This document shows positions 33,881 through 43,054 of a stretch of DNA of 56,930 bases, piece by piece. Each line of letters begins with the position of its first letter. Position 1 is the first letter of the stretch. Source of the DNA: [Lactobacillus] rogosae (lineage in GTDB: Bacteria; Bacillota; Clostridia; Lachnospirales; Lachnospiraceae); contig FONU01000022.1 in the NCBI GenBank assembly GCA_900112995.1, positions 1 through 56,930 of the forward strand, in the 5' to 3' direction. The notes below the pieces were generated by a model, which saw only the letters and a list, made by a program, of their open reading frames with translations, ran no database searches and was not told the origin of the DNA. The position numbers and the translations under genes are program-made.

Positions 33881-34597
33881 ATGAGATTTACATTAGATAC
33901 ACATACGCATACAATTGCAAGCGGACACGCATATAATACAATAGACGAGATGGCAGTATATGCTGCAGGACATGGGGTTACACATCTTGCAATAACAGAC
34001 CACGCACCTAAGATGCCGGGAAGTGCAGGTGTATTATATTTTTCTAATATGGGAATAATTCCAAGAAAGAAATATGGCGTTAATATATATATGGGCTGTG
34101 AAGTTAATATTATGGATTATGACGGCAGAATAGACTTATCAGAGTATGGACTTAAGGGCTGTGATGTAGTTATAGCAAGCCTTCACATTCCGTGTATTAA
34201 GCCAGGAAGCATTGAACAGAATACTAAAGCTTTAATAAATGCTATGGATAATCCATATGTTAATATAATAGGACACCCTGATGATTCAAGATACCCGGTT
34301 GATTATGAACAGCTTGTAAGGGCAGCGGGGGAAAAGCACGTCTTATTAGAACTTAACAATACATCATTATCACCTACAGGACCAAGACAGGGAGCATATG
34401 ATAATGATGTTACAATGCTTAAGCTTTGCAAAGAAGCCGGCGTATGTATATCTATTGGAAGTGATGCCCATATTAAAGAGTCAATATGTGATTTTGACAG
34501 GGCTTATAAGGTGATTGAGGAAGTAGGTTTCCCGAAGGAGCTGATTGTGAACAGTAATACAGAATTATATGAGTCATATATAGGAAAAAGACAGTAA
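33881..34597 (+). CDS. PHP-domain phosphoesterase (YcdX type)
   Basis: This 238-residue protein has the metal-binding motifs of the PHP superfamily: DTHTHT (residues 5-10), TDHAPKMPG (about 40), GCEVNI, SLHIP, IIGHPDD and SDAHIKE. The order matches YcdX-like PHP phosphatases, trinuclear-metal enzymes acting on small phosphomonoesters; the physiological substrate is not known. It begins 14 bases after the ABC gene with GAGGATTAAT as ribosome binding site, so the two may be cotranscribed. Confidence 0.9.
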   Translation: MRFTLDTHTHTIASGHAYNTIDEMAVYAAGHGVTHLAITDHAPKMPGSAGVLYFSNMGIIPRKKYGVNIYMGCEVNIMDYDGRIDLSEYGLKGCDVVIASLHIPCIKPGSIEQNTKALINAMDNPYVNIIGHPDDSRYPVDYEQLVRAAGEKHVLLELNNTSLSPTGPRQGAYDNDVTMLKLCKEAGVCISIGSDAHIKESICDFDRAYKVIEEVGFPKELIVNSNTELYESYIGKRQ

Positions 34598-34686
34598 AAT
34601 TAATAAAATGTATTTACTGTAGGACTTTACTGTGTTAAACTGTACAATATATTATAAATGCAGATTAGCAAAAGTTGAGGGTTAAT

Positions 34687-34989
34687 ATGAACGATAAGTT
34701 AAAATCAAAAGAAGTTGAGCAATTATTTGAGGCTATATTAAGTCTTAATGATGTTAAAGAGTGCTATGATTTTTTTGAGGATGTATGCACAATTAATGAA
34801 CTTTTATCTTTAGCTCAGAGATTTGAGGTAGCCAAAATGTTAAGAGAACAGAAGACATATCTTGAGATAGCGGAAAAGACAGGTGCTTCAACAGCTACAA
34901 TAAGCAGGGTCAACCGTTCGCTTAATTATGGCAATGATGGATATGACAGGGTATTTGAAAGACTTGGTATATTATCAGATAAGCAGTAA
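34687..34989 (+). CDS. YerC/TrpR-type transcriptional regulator
   Basis: This 100-residue protein matches the YerC/YecD branch of the Trp-repressor superfamily: an N-terminal helical part (EVEQLFEAILSLNDVKECYDFFEDVC) and a helix-turn-helix with LLSLAQRFEVAKMLREQKTYLEIAEKTGASTATISRVNRSLNYG. I start at ATG 34687, with GAGGG five bases upstream, instead of TTG 34675. Members are DNA-binding regulators of largely unknown targets. In other Firmicutes the gene is often near DNA-repair genes, which is not the case here. Confidence 0.9.
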   Translation: MNDKLKSKEVEQLFEAILSLNDVKECYDFFEDVCTINELLSLAQRFEVAKMLREQKTYLEIAEKTGASTATISRVNRSLNYGNDGYDRVFERLGILSDKQ

Positions 34990-35033
34990 AGATGCTGATA
35001 AGATTATTATTATAAATTATGATTCCAGGAATA

Positions 35034-35068
35034 AGTTATTACTATAAGAACGAGTTATTACTATAAGA
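35034..35068. repeat. Two tandem copies of a 16-bp unit
   Basis: AGTTATTACTATAAGA occurs at 35034-35049 and 35053-35068. The gap 34990-35269 is otherwise AT-rich, with a possible promoter for the next gene; I see no gene in it. Confidence 0.5.
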
Positions 35069-35269
35069 TGGATAATCTCCCTCTTGATATATGGTTTTTA
35101 ATACTATATAATATGATACAAGTATTAAAAATGTAAAGTGATGTTTTTGTATACAGAGACATCATTTTGTACTTGATATATTTTATATTTAGATAATTAC
35201 AGACGGGTTGTGATATATCATAGGAAGTATGTGGCTGTCTAAGTTAATATTGGTTAGGAGTGGAGTATT

Positions 35270-35935
35270 ATGAACAAAGATAATCAGGAATTTGTTAATT
35301 CTTTATTGCAAAGGCTGGCGAAGCTTAATTATATTAAACCGGGAGATGTGCCTAATATAGATTTATATATGGATCAGGTCACAACATTTATGGATGAACA
35401 TTTATCAGATGTCAAAAGGTATGAGGATGATAAAATTCTTACTAAGACTATGATTAACAATTATACTAAGAATGACCTGCTTCCACCTCCGGTAAAGAAA
35501 AAATATTCTAAAGAGCATATATATGTTCTTACTTTTATATATTATCTTAAGAATATTCTATCTATAAGCGATATTCAGAAGCTTTTAAATCCATTGACAG
35601 ACAAATTCTTTAATAAAGAAGAACTTCCAGATCTGGAATATATATATAGTGAAATATACAATATGGAAAAGGCACAGATAGCAAGCCTTTCTAAAGATGT
35701 TGTTGAAAGAACGCAGGTTGCAAAGGAAGCATTCTTAGATGTGGAAAATGAGGAGGATAAGGATTTTCTTCAGTTATTCAGCCTTGTGGGACTTTTAAGC
35801 TTTGATGTATATATGAAGAAAAATATAATAGAAAGCCTCATAGATGATTATACTAACAAGGCAGATGTATTATCGTCTGGTAAGGGAAATGTCAAAGAAG
35901 ACAAGAAGGAAGTTAAGAAAAGAACGAAAAATTGA
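35270..35935 (+). CDS. DUF1836 family protein
   Basis: This 221-residue protein matches DUF1836: an N-terminal region with YIKPGDVPNIDLYMDQVTTFMD, then TKTMINNYTKNDLLPPPVKKKYSKEHI, which looks like a MerR-like winged helix, and a helical C-terminal half, ending in a lysine-rich tail. The likely DNA-binding element suggests a regulator, but no target is known. RBS GGAG is present. It stands alone, with its own upstream region. Confidence 0.85.
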   Translation: MNKDNQEFVNSLLQRLAKLNYIKPGDVPNIDLYMDQVTTFMDEHLSDVKRYEDDKILTKTMINNYTKNDLLPPPVKKKYSKEHIYVLTFIYYLKNILSISDIQKLLNPLTDKFFNKEELPDLEYIYSEIYNMEKAQIASLSKDVVERTQVAKEAFLDVENEEDKDFLQLFSLVGLLSFDVYMKKNIIESLIDDYTNKADVLSSGKGNVKEDKKEVKKRTKN

Positions 35936-36068
35936 TAATATTTTATAAAGATTTCTGACAAGTATTGATAAATTAACGTGACTTTTAATTATCTATATAG
36001 TATAATTACCTTATTGGTTCTAAATATAAGGAATCATATAATATTGATTTGATATATGGGAGGATTTT

Positions 36069-36755
36069 ATGGGTATTTTAACAAGATTTAAGGACATTAT
36101 GAGCGCTAATATTAATGCACTTCTTGATAAGTGTGAAGATCCAGAGAAGATGATTGACCAGTATATGAGAAATCTTGAAAGTGATCTTGGCAAGGTTAAG
36201 GCTGAGACAGCATCTGTTATGGCTGAGGAGACAAGAGCTAAGAGAGAACTTGATGAGTGCACAGAGCAGATTAACAAGATGCAGGCATATGCAGAGAAAG
36301 CATTAAAGGCTGGTAATGAATCAGATGCCAGATCATTCCTTGAGAAGAAGCAGCAGCTTGCAACAACACAGGCAGCTTTAACACAGGCTTACAATGTGGC
36401 AGCAGATAATGCAGCTAAGATGCGTCAGATGCACGATAAGCTTGTTAAGGATATATCTTCACTTGAAGCAAGAAGAACTGCTATTAAGGCTACAGTAAAG
36501 GCAGCTAAGGCACAGGAAAGAATTAACAAGGTTGGTTCAAGTGTTGTGGGTGCAAGCAATAGTATGGATGCTTTCAATAAGATGGAAGCTAAGGCTAACA
36601 AGATGCTTGATGAAGCTAATGCTATGGCTGAACTTAATGCATCAGCAGAGGATTCTAATATTGATAATCTTGCAGCTAAGTATGATGCTGAGCCAGCTAA
36701 TACTGCAGTTGATGATGAACTTGCTGCACTTAAGGCACAGATGGGAATTGAATAG
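36069..36755 (+). CDS. PspA/IM30 family protein
   Basis: This 228-residue protein is almost entirely helical and coiled-coil, with the family start MGILTRFKDIMSANINALLDKCEDPEKMIDQYMRN and the long hairpin region (about residues 30-180). PspA/Vipp1/IM30 proteins assemble into rings or rods on the inner membrane surface and stabilise damaged membranes. The C-terminal acidic tail ends with AALKAQMGIE. RBS GGGAGGA precedes the ATG. It is followed 25 bases downstream by an SPFH-domain gene, so the two probably form a stress module. Confidence 0.93.
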   Translation: MGILTRFKDIMSANINALLDKCEDPEKMIDQYMRNLESDLGKVKAETASVMAEETRAKRELDECTEQINKMQAYAEKALKAGNESDARSFLEKKQQLATTQAALTQAYNVAADNAAKMRQMHDKLVKDISSLEARRTAIKATVKAAKAQERINKVGSSVVGASNSMDAFNKMEAKANKMLDEANAMAELNASAEDSNIDNLAAKYDAEPANTAVDDELAALKAQMGIE

Positions 36756-36780
36756 AATTAATTGATAATTGGAGGACACC

Positions 36781-37719
36781 ATGGGTTTATTTAAGAGTCA
36801 GTTATCTAATGTTGTAGAATGGGAAGAATACAAGGACGATTGTATATTCTGGAAGTGGACTAATAAAGAGATTAAGAAAGGAAGCCGTCTTATAATCCGT
36901 CCCGGACAGGATGCAATATTTCTTTACAATGGCAAGATAGAAGGAATATTTAAGGATGAAGGTGAATTCGATATAGAATCACAGATTATTCCATTTCTTT
37001 CAACACTTAAAGGCTTTAAATTCGGTTTTAACAGTGGTATGAGAGCGGAAGTTCTCTTTGTTAATACTAAGGAATTTAATGTCAACTGGGGAACTAAGAA
37101 TCCTATAGCTATTCCAGCAGCTAACCTTCCAGGAGGTATGCCAATAAGAGCATTTGGTAATTTTGCATTTAAGGTAACTGATTATGTATGCTTGATTGAT
37201 AAAGTTGCAGGCGTTAAGCAGATGTATGTTGTTAATGATGTTAAGGAAAGAGTTGTAGCAGTGTTAGATCAGCTTCTTATGAAGTGGATAACTAAGGAAG
37301 GCAAGGATATGTTCAACCTTCAGGCTAATGCTTTTGATATTTCATCAGGAATTAAAGACGACCTTGATATGCAGATGAGCAAGCTTGGAATTGAGATTAC
37401 AGATTTTAATATAGCAAGCTTCTCTTATCCAGAAGAGATACAGAAGATGCAGAATAAGGCAGCTTCACAGTCTATGGTAGCAGATATGGGAAAGTACAGC
37501 CAGGTGGCTATGGCAGATAATATCGGCAAGGGTGGCAATAACATTGCTGGTGATATGATGAGCGTACAGATGGGTATGGCAATTGGACAGCAGATGATGA
37601 AGAATGTTGATATGAATAGTAGTTTAGAATCAGCGGGTACATACAAGTTCTGTCCTAATTGTGGGACACCTGCGAATGGTGCTAAGTTCTGCTCTAATTG
37701 TGGAACGAAGTTATCATAA
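36781..37719 (+). CDS. SPFH-domain protein with C-terminal zinc ribbon
   Basis: This 312-residue protein has the virion-core/YdjI-type SPFH domain of Firmicutes (FLYNGKIEGIFKDEGEFDIESQIIPFLSTLKGFKFGFNSG and the RAFGNFAFKVTDYVCLIDKV segment) and ends with a zinc ribbon, CPNCGTPANGAKFCSNCG (about residues 290-308). SPFH proteins form scaffolds on membranes, and in Bacillus the YdjI-type acts with a PspA-like protein (YdjF). The start at ATG 36781 has GGAGG at the correct distance. It likely works with the adjacent PspA protein at stressed membranes. Confidence 0.88.
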   Translation: MGLFKSQLSNVVEWEEYKDDCIFWKWTNKEIKKGSRLIIRPGQDAIFLYNGKIEGIFKDEGEFDIESQIIPFLSTLKGFKFGFNSGMRAEVLFVNTKEFNVNWGTKNPIAIPAANLPGGMPIRAFGNFAFKVTDYVCLIDKVAGVKQMYVVNDVKERVVAVLDQLLMKWITKEGKDMFNLQANAFDISSGIKDDLDMQMSKLGIEITDFNIASFSYPEEIQKMQNKAASQSMVADMGKYSQVAMADNIGKGGNNIAGDMMSVQMGMAIGQQMMKNVDMNSSLESAGTYKFCPNCGTPANGAKFCSNCGTKLS

Positions 37720-37791
37720 ATAGCAGTATAAATAGCAAAATGCCAGATAACATAATTAAGAATTATATTGTTATGCAATAAGGTTATATAT

Positions 37792-37831
37792 AATGGGTTA
37801 TATGTGGACTTAAGTCTGCATATAACCCATT
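37792..37831 (+). terminator. Hairpin after the PspA-SPFH operon
   Basis: AATGGGTTATATG pairs with CATATAACCCATT around a 14-nt loop. The following T-content is moderate, so terminator function is probable but not certain. Confidence 0.6.
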
Positions 37832-37832
37832 T

Positions 37833-38000
37833 ATGTTTCTTTATATATATGCTGCAATAGTTGGAATGGCTGTTAATCTTGGACATATGTGGAGCATAGC
37901 AGAGACATTTAATGGACTTATGACTATACTTAATCTTATTGCCGTATTCTTGTTGTCAGTCGTTGTAATTAAGCTTGTAAAAGAGTATTTTAATGGGTGA
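37833..38000 (+). pseudogene. Remnant of a sodium:alanine/glycine symporter (C-terminal)
   Basis: This frame codes for 55 residues: MFLYIYAAIVGMAVNLGHMW, then SIAETFNGLMTILNLIAVFL and a last hydrophobic run ending in VIKLVKEYFNG. That is the layout of the final part of AGCS (sodium:alanine symporter) proteins, where a W-x2-A-[DE]-x2-NGLM motif precedes the last membrane helix. The frame is closed by a stop codon immediately upstream of the hairpin, and no ribosome binding site is evident. It looks like the tail of a symporter gene left after deletion or recombination at the terminator. Confidence 0.6.
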
Positions 38001-38048
38001 GGTAACATTAAGGGAAGTAATAAAATGTGCTAAGAAAGGGAGAAGACT

Positions 38049-39674
38049 ATGGATGATAAACATGTAATTAATTGTAATGATGTGCCTGAGATTGATATGA
38101 CACGACAAGATGGCGGATTGGAACATAAGGCTGGTGTGTATACATATCAGATAAGGAGGAGCTGCCGCACGGATGGAGATTATACATATAACCACGCACC
38201 TATGCTTACTGCTTTTAATAACAGGCTTGTGCTTTCATATATAAGCGGTAAGCGTGATGAGCACGGTGCACCTGATGAAATCGTGTATACAACATCTAAA
38301 GACGGCTGTGTATGGGATAAGGAAAAGGTACTTTTTCCATATATGTTAGCGGACACAGATGGATATACAGGACCTGATAAAGAACTTCTTCCTAAGAAAG
38401 CACCGGCAATAGTGCATTTTAGAATGTGTTTTTATAAGGCTTCCAATGGAAAGCTTATTGCAACAACATTTTATGGCTTCTCACCAGACAGCCACAGAGC
38501 CCCTAATAATGGTTATGGTGCAGCACGTCTTGTAAGAGAAGTGTATAAAGATTACACATTGTCAGATATGTATATTATTAAATATAATGAGGCTGGTGGA
38601 TTTAATGGGGACAACACAATATTTTATTCACCAGAGGGCAGTAATGAACAGCTTGATATTCCATATTATGTTCATTCTTCGGATAAAGAATTCGTTAAAG
38701 CCTGTGATGAGCTGCTTACTAAGAAGCTTATACTTGAGCAGTGGTATGAGGAGGAGATGTATGATAAATCATATAAGACACACGGCAGGGCTGTTTCCCT
38801 TTATGAAGATGCCTATGGCAATATAGTAGGGCTTTGCAAGAAAGGTGAGGGGTATCTGTTTGATAAAGAGGGGAATGTTCTTATAGATGAGAAAATACCC
38901 TCTCTTATAACTAATACTGCTAAAGTATGGGGACAAAAGACACCTGATGGAAATTATATTATATGTTATAATCCAACAACGGATGGTTCTCACAGATGGC
39001 CTTTAGCAGTTATGGAAAGTAACGACGGCAGGGAATATTATAATATGAAAGCACTTATTCCAGAGATACCTCCTTATAAATATCAGGGTAATATTAAGAA
39101 TCTTGGTGCACAATATATGCGTGGAATATGTTCATATAATGGAAATTTTGATAAAAATGTGTGGATAACCTATAGCTGTAATAAGGAAGATATATGGATA
39201 AGCAAGCTGACAAAAGATAATAAATATTCAATAATGAAACCTTTATGGTGTGATATTAACTATGAACATAATCCAAAACCATATTCAGACAGGGATAAAT
39301 TCACCGATTATGATGATAAATATGAGATTATTGACCGCGATGCGTGTGCAAGAGCAATAATAGAATATTTTCCGCAGAATAAGGATATTATCAGATTACA
39401 AGTTGAAGTTGACAGAATGTCGGATGACAATGGCGTGAAAGTTCAGTTTGTTGGAAAAAATAATAAAATTATTCAAGAAGTAGTATGTATCAAAGGGAAT
39501 ACGCCAATTGAGGTAGATAACCATTCAGGAGATATAAATAGTGTGATAATATACTCTAAAAATATATTGAAATTAAACACTATAGATGATGATGGAAGAC
39601 ATTCCACCCTTTCTGATATGCCAGAGGCTGAAAGAAAAGATTATTATATACAATTTAAAGTATTGATATTTTGA
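38049..39674 (+). CDS. Sialidase-like propeller protein, putative glycosidase
   Basis: This 541-residue protein has no signal peptide. The N-terminal two-thirds look like a sialidase-type propeller: an RSCRTDGDYTYNHAPM start, an Asp-box-like TSKDGCVWDK, then HFRMCFYKASNGKLIATTFYGFSPD. Repeated aromatic/aspartate turns continue (KTPDGNYIICYNP, MESNDGREYYN). The last 120 residues form a separate beta-rich part. I do not recognise the exact family; a cytoplasmic glycoside hydrolase or lyase is an inference from the fold pattern and from the glycosidase setting. RBS GGGAGAAG. Confidence 0.6.
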   Translation: MDDKHVINCNDVPEIDMTRQDGGLEHKAGVYTYQIRRSCRTDGDYTYNHAPMLTAFNNRLVLSYISGKRDEHGAPDEIVYTTSKDGCVWDKEKVLFPYMLADTDGYTGPDKELLPKKAPAIVHFRMCFYKASNGKLIATTFYGFSPDSHRAPNNGYGAARLVREVYKDYTLSDMYIIKYNEAGGFNGDNTIFYSPEGSNEQLDIPYYVHSSDKEFVKACDELLTKKLILEQWYEEEMYDKSYKTHGRAVSLYEDAYGNIVGLCKKGEGYLFDKEGNVLIDEKIPSLITNTAKVWGQKTPDGNYIICYNPTTDGSHRWPLAVMESNDGREYYNMKALIPEIPPYKYQGNIKNLGAQYMRGICSYNGNFDKNVWITYSCNKEDIWISKLTKDNKYSIMKPLWCDINYEHNPKPYSDRDKFTDYDDKYEIIDRDACARAIIEYFPQNKDIIRLQVEVDRMSDDNGVKVQFVGKNNKIIQEVVCIKGNTPIEVDNHSGDINSVIIYSKNILKLNTIDDDGRHSTLSDMPEAERKDYYIQFKVLIF

Positions 39675-39717
39675 TTGTGAAATATGCACCTAGAGATAAA
39701 GAAAGGTAGATGATCTT

Positions 39718-41160
39718 ATGATGAAAAAGTTACACCAACAGAATCTTATTATCATATGGTGTTCGGTAGTGGCATTAAGTCTTGTATCTGTATTCGGATA
39801 TGGGATGACAGCAATGGCACTTAAAGGAAGTATGATAGTTATTGTGTCAGGAATTATTTCAACCATCGGGTATTTCCTCCCAATATCAGATTCCAGAAAA
39901 GCATTAATATTAGCACTGCCACCAGCAATAGGAACTTTGTTCTATTCGTGGGTATCAGGAGGAAATTCTATACCTTACATAGCAAATTTCGTATTACTTG
40001 CAATGACTGCAACATATTTTATTGAGAAAGTAATAATTTCGTTTGCAGTTCCATTTACAATTATTTCGGTTATATTCGGTATTGTTAGTCCACAGACTAT
40101 AGCAGGTATTGAATATACTGTTGCAGGAGTTGTATCAAGAATTCTATTGTTTGGAATAACTGCGTTGATACTTTATTTTGCAACTAAGAGAGGTGCTTCA
40201 GTTGTAAAAAGTACGGAAGAAGCACTTTATATTGTACAGCAGAATGCAAAGCTGGCTAATGACATAGCAGATGACCTTAGTGCTACGATTAACACAAGCA
40301 AGATCGCAGTTAATGAACTGGCAGACGGAAGCAGTAATGTTAATCAGGCGGCAAGACAGATGCAGCAGATAGTTGAAGAAGCTGCAAAGTCAACAGTAAA
40401 TGTTATGGAAAAGGTTAATGCGGCAACAGAGGAAGTTGGAAATAATTATGAACTGGCTGGACAGCTTGATAATGGCTTTAACAATGTTAAAGAAGCTGTA
40501 GAAAAAGGTAATGAGGCTGTTGAAGAAGCTAAGAGTACGATTGCTTCTGTTAAGAGTACAGTAGGAGCAGCACATAAGACTACAAGTGAGCTTCTTACAC
40601 AGATGAAGAAGATTACAGACATTCTTGGTGAGATTAATTCAATTGCGGCACAGACTAATCTGTTATCACTCAATGCGTCTATTGAAGCGGCAAGAGCAGG
40701 TGAACACGGAAAAGGTTTTGCTGTTGTTGCGGATGAAATCCGTGCATTATCAGAAGAGAGTGCAAAGTCCGCTGGAAATATACAGAATATACTAAAGTGG
40801 CTTACTGATACTACCAGACAGGTTGATGATGAGATTACACAAGGTACCAATGCGGCGGCGGAGAGTGTTGATACTATTGATGGACTTCTTGAATACTTTA
40901 AGAATATTAATAATGCCACAGAGCAGGCAAGTGATATTGTCAAAGAAGAGTATAGCATTATTGATAATATAAAGCAGAGCTTTGGAACTATACAGGAAGA
41001 AATGCAGACTTTGGTTGCAACATCAGAGGAGAATTCAGCAACAATCGAAGATATATCACAGACTATTGTTGCACAGAATAATTCGATTGGTAATATTCTT
41101 AGTGATATTGAGAATATTTCAGAAGTATCAGAAAAACTTCAGAAGCATTTTGAAATATAA
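39718..41160 (+). CDS. Methyl-accepting chemotaxis protein without external sensor domain
   Basis: This 480-residue chemoreceptor begins with about six membrane helices packed within residues 10-160 and has no large external ligand domain. The cytoplasmic half (about 180-480) carries the conserved signalling tip EINSIAAQTNLLSLNASIEAARAGEHGKGFAVVADEIRALSEESA and long helical coils on both sides. Such receptors probably sense something within or across the membrane, for example redox state or membrane tension. CheA/CheW genes are not in the window. Preceded by GAAAGG. Confidence 0.92.
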   Translation: MMKKLHQQNLIIIWCSVVALSLVSVFGYGMTAMALKGSMIVIVSGIISTIGYFLPISDSRKALILALPPAIGTLFYSWVSGGNSIPYIANFVLLAMTATYFIEKVIISFAVPFTIISVIFGIVSPQTIAGIEYTVAGVVSRILLFGITALILYFATKRGASVVKSTEEALYIVQQNAKLANDIADDLSATINTSKIAVNELADGSSNVNQAARQMQQIVEEAAKSTVNVMEKVNAATEEVGNNYELAGQLDNGFNNVKEAVEKGNEAVEEAKSTIASVKSTVGAAHKTTSELLTQMKKITDILGEINSIAAQTNLLSLNASIEAARAGEHGKGFAVVADEIRALSEESAKSAGNIQNILKWLTDTTRQVDDEITQGTNAAAESVDTIDGLLEYFKNINNATEQASDIVKEEYSIIDNIKQSFGTIQEEMQTLVATSEENSATIEDISQTIVAQNNSIGNILSDIENISEVSEKLQKHFEI

Positions 41161-41231
41161 TATTGGGGTAACTTAATAAGGGAATTGTATTGAATTAATA
41201 TAAATAGGGCTGCGACAACCCTGTTGAATAA

Positions 41232-41275
41232 AAGGCGTTTTATAGTACTGTGTAAGTGACAGCTATAAAACGCCT
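41232..41275. terminator. Bidirectional hairpin between chemoreceptor and esterase genes
   Basis: A perfect 14-bp stem AAGGCGTTTTATAG/CTATAAAACGCCTT encloses a second helix CTGT/ACAG. It separates the convergent genes. T-runs are weak, so its efficiency is uncertain. Confidence 0.65.
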
Positions 41276-41347
41276 TGTCGATTATTATAATAAATGTATT
41301 ACAAATTATTGCCGGATATATACAGTGTTGTATGAATATAATTATAT

Positions 41348-42124
41348 TTATTTAACTACAGGAAGTCCTGCGTAATCAAGGAATTTCTGTAATTCGATAT
41401 CCCAGAATTTCCATTCGTGTCCAAGTCCTTCAAGTTCATCATAGGTGTAATTGTAGAAATCATTATGTTCAAGGAAATAATCTCTTACAATATGGTTCAT
41501 GTCAAGCCAGGGATCAAGACTTCCACAGGCGTGATATATATCAGGGGCAAGTGCCTTCTTATTATCAGTTATAAGCTTATCCGCAAGATATGTAAGGCAG
41601 TAATCTGTATTGTGGATATCTTTGTCACCGAATAATAATATGCGGTTTTTGGCTTTAGTACTGTTATCATTAACAAATACAGAATCGGCTTTATCACCAG
41701 CAGAAAAAGCACCAACCTTTGAGAAAGTTGAAGGATATTTGAGGGCTGAATGTAAACAGCCATAGCCTCCGTTGGAAAATCCAGACACATAATTATATTT
41801 TCTGTCATCAGAGATACACGCAAACATATTATGTATAGTAGATGGCAGTTCTTTGGCAACAAAGCTTTCGTACCTGTCGCCTATATTCATATTGACAAAG
41901 CAGGATTCAAATACTTCTGGCAGAACAGCCGCAAAATGGCGTTCGTTAACAGTATCCACCAAAGAAGTGTGATAGAGCCATTCCGTATGGTCACCACTTC
42001 CGCCGTGGTAAAGCCATACGCAGGGAAGCTTTTCATCATCGTTAATCTTATCAGGAAGAACGACAGTTACATCAATAGTTCTCCTTAACATCATAGAGAA
42101 TAAGTTAATATTAATTACCGACAT
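41348..42124 (-). CDS. Esterase-D/CE1-like alpha/beta hydrolase (copy 2)
   Basis: This 258-residue cytoplasmic hydrolase has the oxyanion region LYHGGSGDHTEW, the nucleophile elbow GFSNGGYG and the C-terminal histidine motif GLGHEWKFW. It resembles the esterase-D / S-formylglutathione hydrolase / feruloyl- and acetyl-esterase group. The start at 42124 is fixed by GGAGG at six bases, within the end of the upstream gene (10-bp overlap). It is a paralogue of the gene before it (MLRRTIDVTVVLPDK versus ALNMPIMLDVLIPQG). Deacetylation of imported oligosaccharides is plausible but unproven. Confidence 0.85.
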   Translation of the reverse strand: MSVININLFSMMLRRTIDVTVVLPDKINDDEKLPCVWLYHGGSGDHTEWLYHTSLVDTVNERHFAAVLPEVFESCFVNMNIGDRYESFVAKELPSTIHNMFACISDDRKYNYVSGFSNGGYGCLHSALKYPSTFSKVGAFSAGDKADSVFVNDNSTKAKNRILLFGDKDIHNTDYCLTYLADKLITDNKKALAPDIYHACGSLDPWLDMNHIVRDYFLEHNDFYNYTYDELEGLGHEWKFWDIELQKFLDYAGLPVVK

Positions 42125-42906
42125 AATGACCTCCATTCTGCACCTTTTACATTGTATATATAATCAATTGTATTTTTAATACATCTGTCCCAGTATTCCC
42201 AGTTGTGACCACCATCTGTTTCGTAATAAGACGTGTTAATTCCGGCGGCTGAAAGAGCATTATTAAATTCACAGCTCATATGTATTCTTGGGTCCTGCAA
42301 TCCGCAGGTTATTACAAATTTGGTATCGTTATATTGAGTGTCAGAAGCCTTAAGCTTTTCGTTCTCCTTAGCATAGGCGTCAATAAGGCTGTATAAATCC
42401 AGCTTGTTATTGATAAGGTCATCACGGCTTCCGAATACAGGGAACATATCAATTCCCTGAGGATTATCGTAGCGTTCAAGTATATTAAGAAGACCTGAAT
42501 ATGAAAATGCGGTGTTATACATAGAAGGATTATTAAGTGCTGCATAAAATGCACCATATCCGCCCATTGACATACCGGCAATATAGCGGTCTTTAGGGTC
42601 GCGGCTTATGTTAAACCACTGTTCACACTGTGTTATAAGTTCCTTTACAGCATAAGTATAATAGTCCTTGCCGTGAATATTATTGATATAGAAACGGTTA
42701 TTGCCAGATGGCATAACTACAGCAATATCAGTAGTATTTACATAATCTGCAATACGGGTGTTAAGTACCCAGCTTGAGTGGTCACCGCCTGCACCATGCA
42801 AAAGATACAGGACTTTATAATTCCCTCTTCCCTGAGGTATAAGGACATCAAGCATAATAGGCATATTGAGGGCAGAAGATTTGTAATTAATAGTTAAGTG
42901 AGCCAT
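42115..42906 (-). CDS. Esterase-D/CE1-like alpha/beta hydrolase (copy 1)
   Basis: This 263-residue paralogue of the preceding entry has LYLLHGAGGDHSSW, the nucleophile elbow GMSMGGYGAF and the histidine motif GGHNWEYWD. I start at ATG 42906 (GGAG six bases upstream); a longer frame from 42978 has no ribosome binding site. It has no signal peptide. Overlap with the next gene indicates translational coupling. The upstream region contains several TGTGCA-type sites that may bind the adjacent GntR regulator. Confidence 0.87.
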   Translation of the reverse strand: MAHLTINYKSSALNMPIMLDVLIPQGRGNYKVLYLLHGAGGDHSSWVLNTRIADYVNTTDIAVVMPSGNNRFYINNIHGKDYYTYAVKELITQCEQWFNISRDPKDRYIAGMSMGGYGAFYAALNNPSMYNTAFSYSGLLNILERYDNPQGIDMFPVFGSRDDLINNKLDLYSLIDAYAKENEKLKASDTQYNDTKFVITCGLQDPRIHMSCEFNNALSAAGINTSYYETDGGHNWEYWDRCIKNTIDYIYNVKGAEWRSLCR

Positions 42907-42921
42907 AATAATCTCCATTTC

Positions 42922-42998
42922 TGTGCATATTTTTGCACATATAAAGTTTGTGGCTGTGCACGTTTTTTGTGATAACAATTTTATGTCATATGTGCACA
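42922..42998. promoter_or_regulatory. Cluster of TGTGCA sites upstream of the esterase operon
   Basis: TGTGCA (42922) and TGCACA (42934) form an inverted pair, another TGTGCA lies at 42955 extending to GTGCAC, and a perfect palindrome TGTGCACA at 42991. The cluster sits between the esterase operon and the upstream GntR/FCD regulator, whose family typically binds short inverted repeats of this size. Confidence 0.5.
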
Positions 42999-43054
42999 GG
43001 CACTAATCTTAAGGGTTAAAATATATTTTTACGCTGATAAGTAGCAGTCATTAA

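Noticed and set aside
40446-40958. 170-codon minus-strand ORF within the chemoreceptor gene
   Set aside because: Antisense to the conserved signalling domain; composition rich in Ser/Ala/Leu reflects the coding strand.
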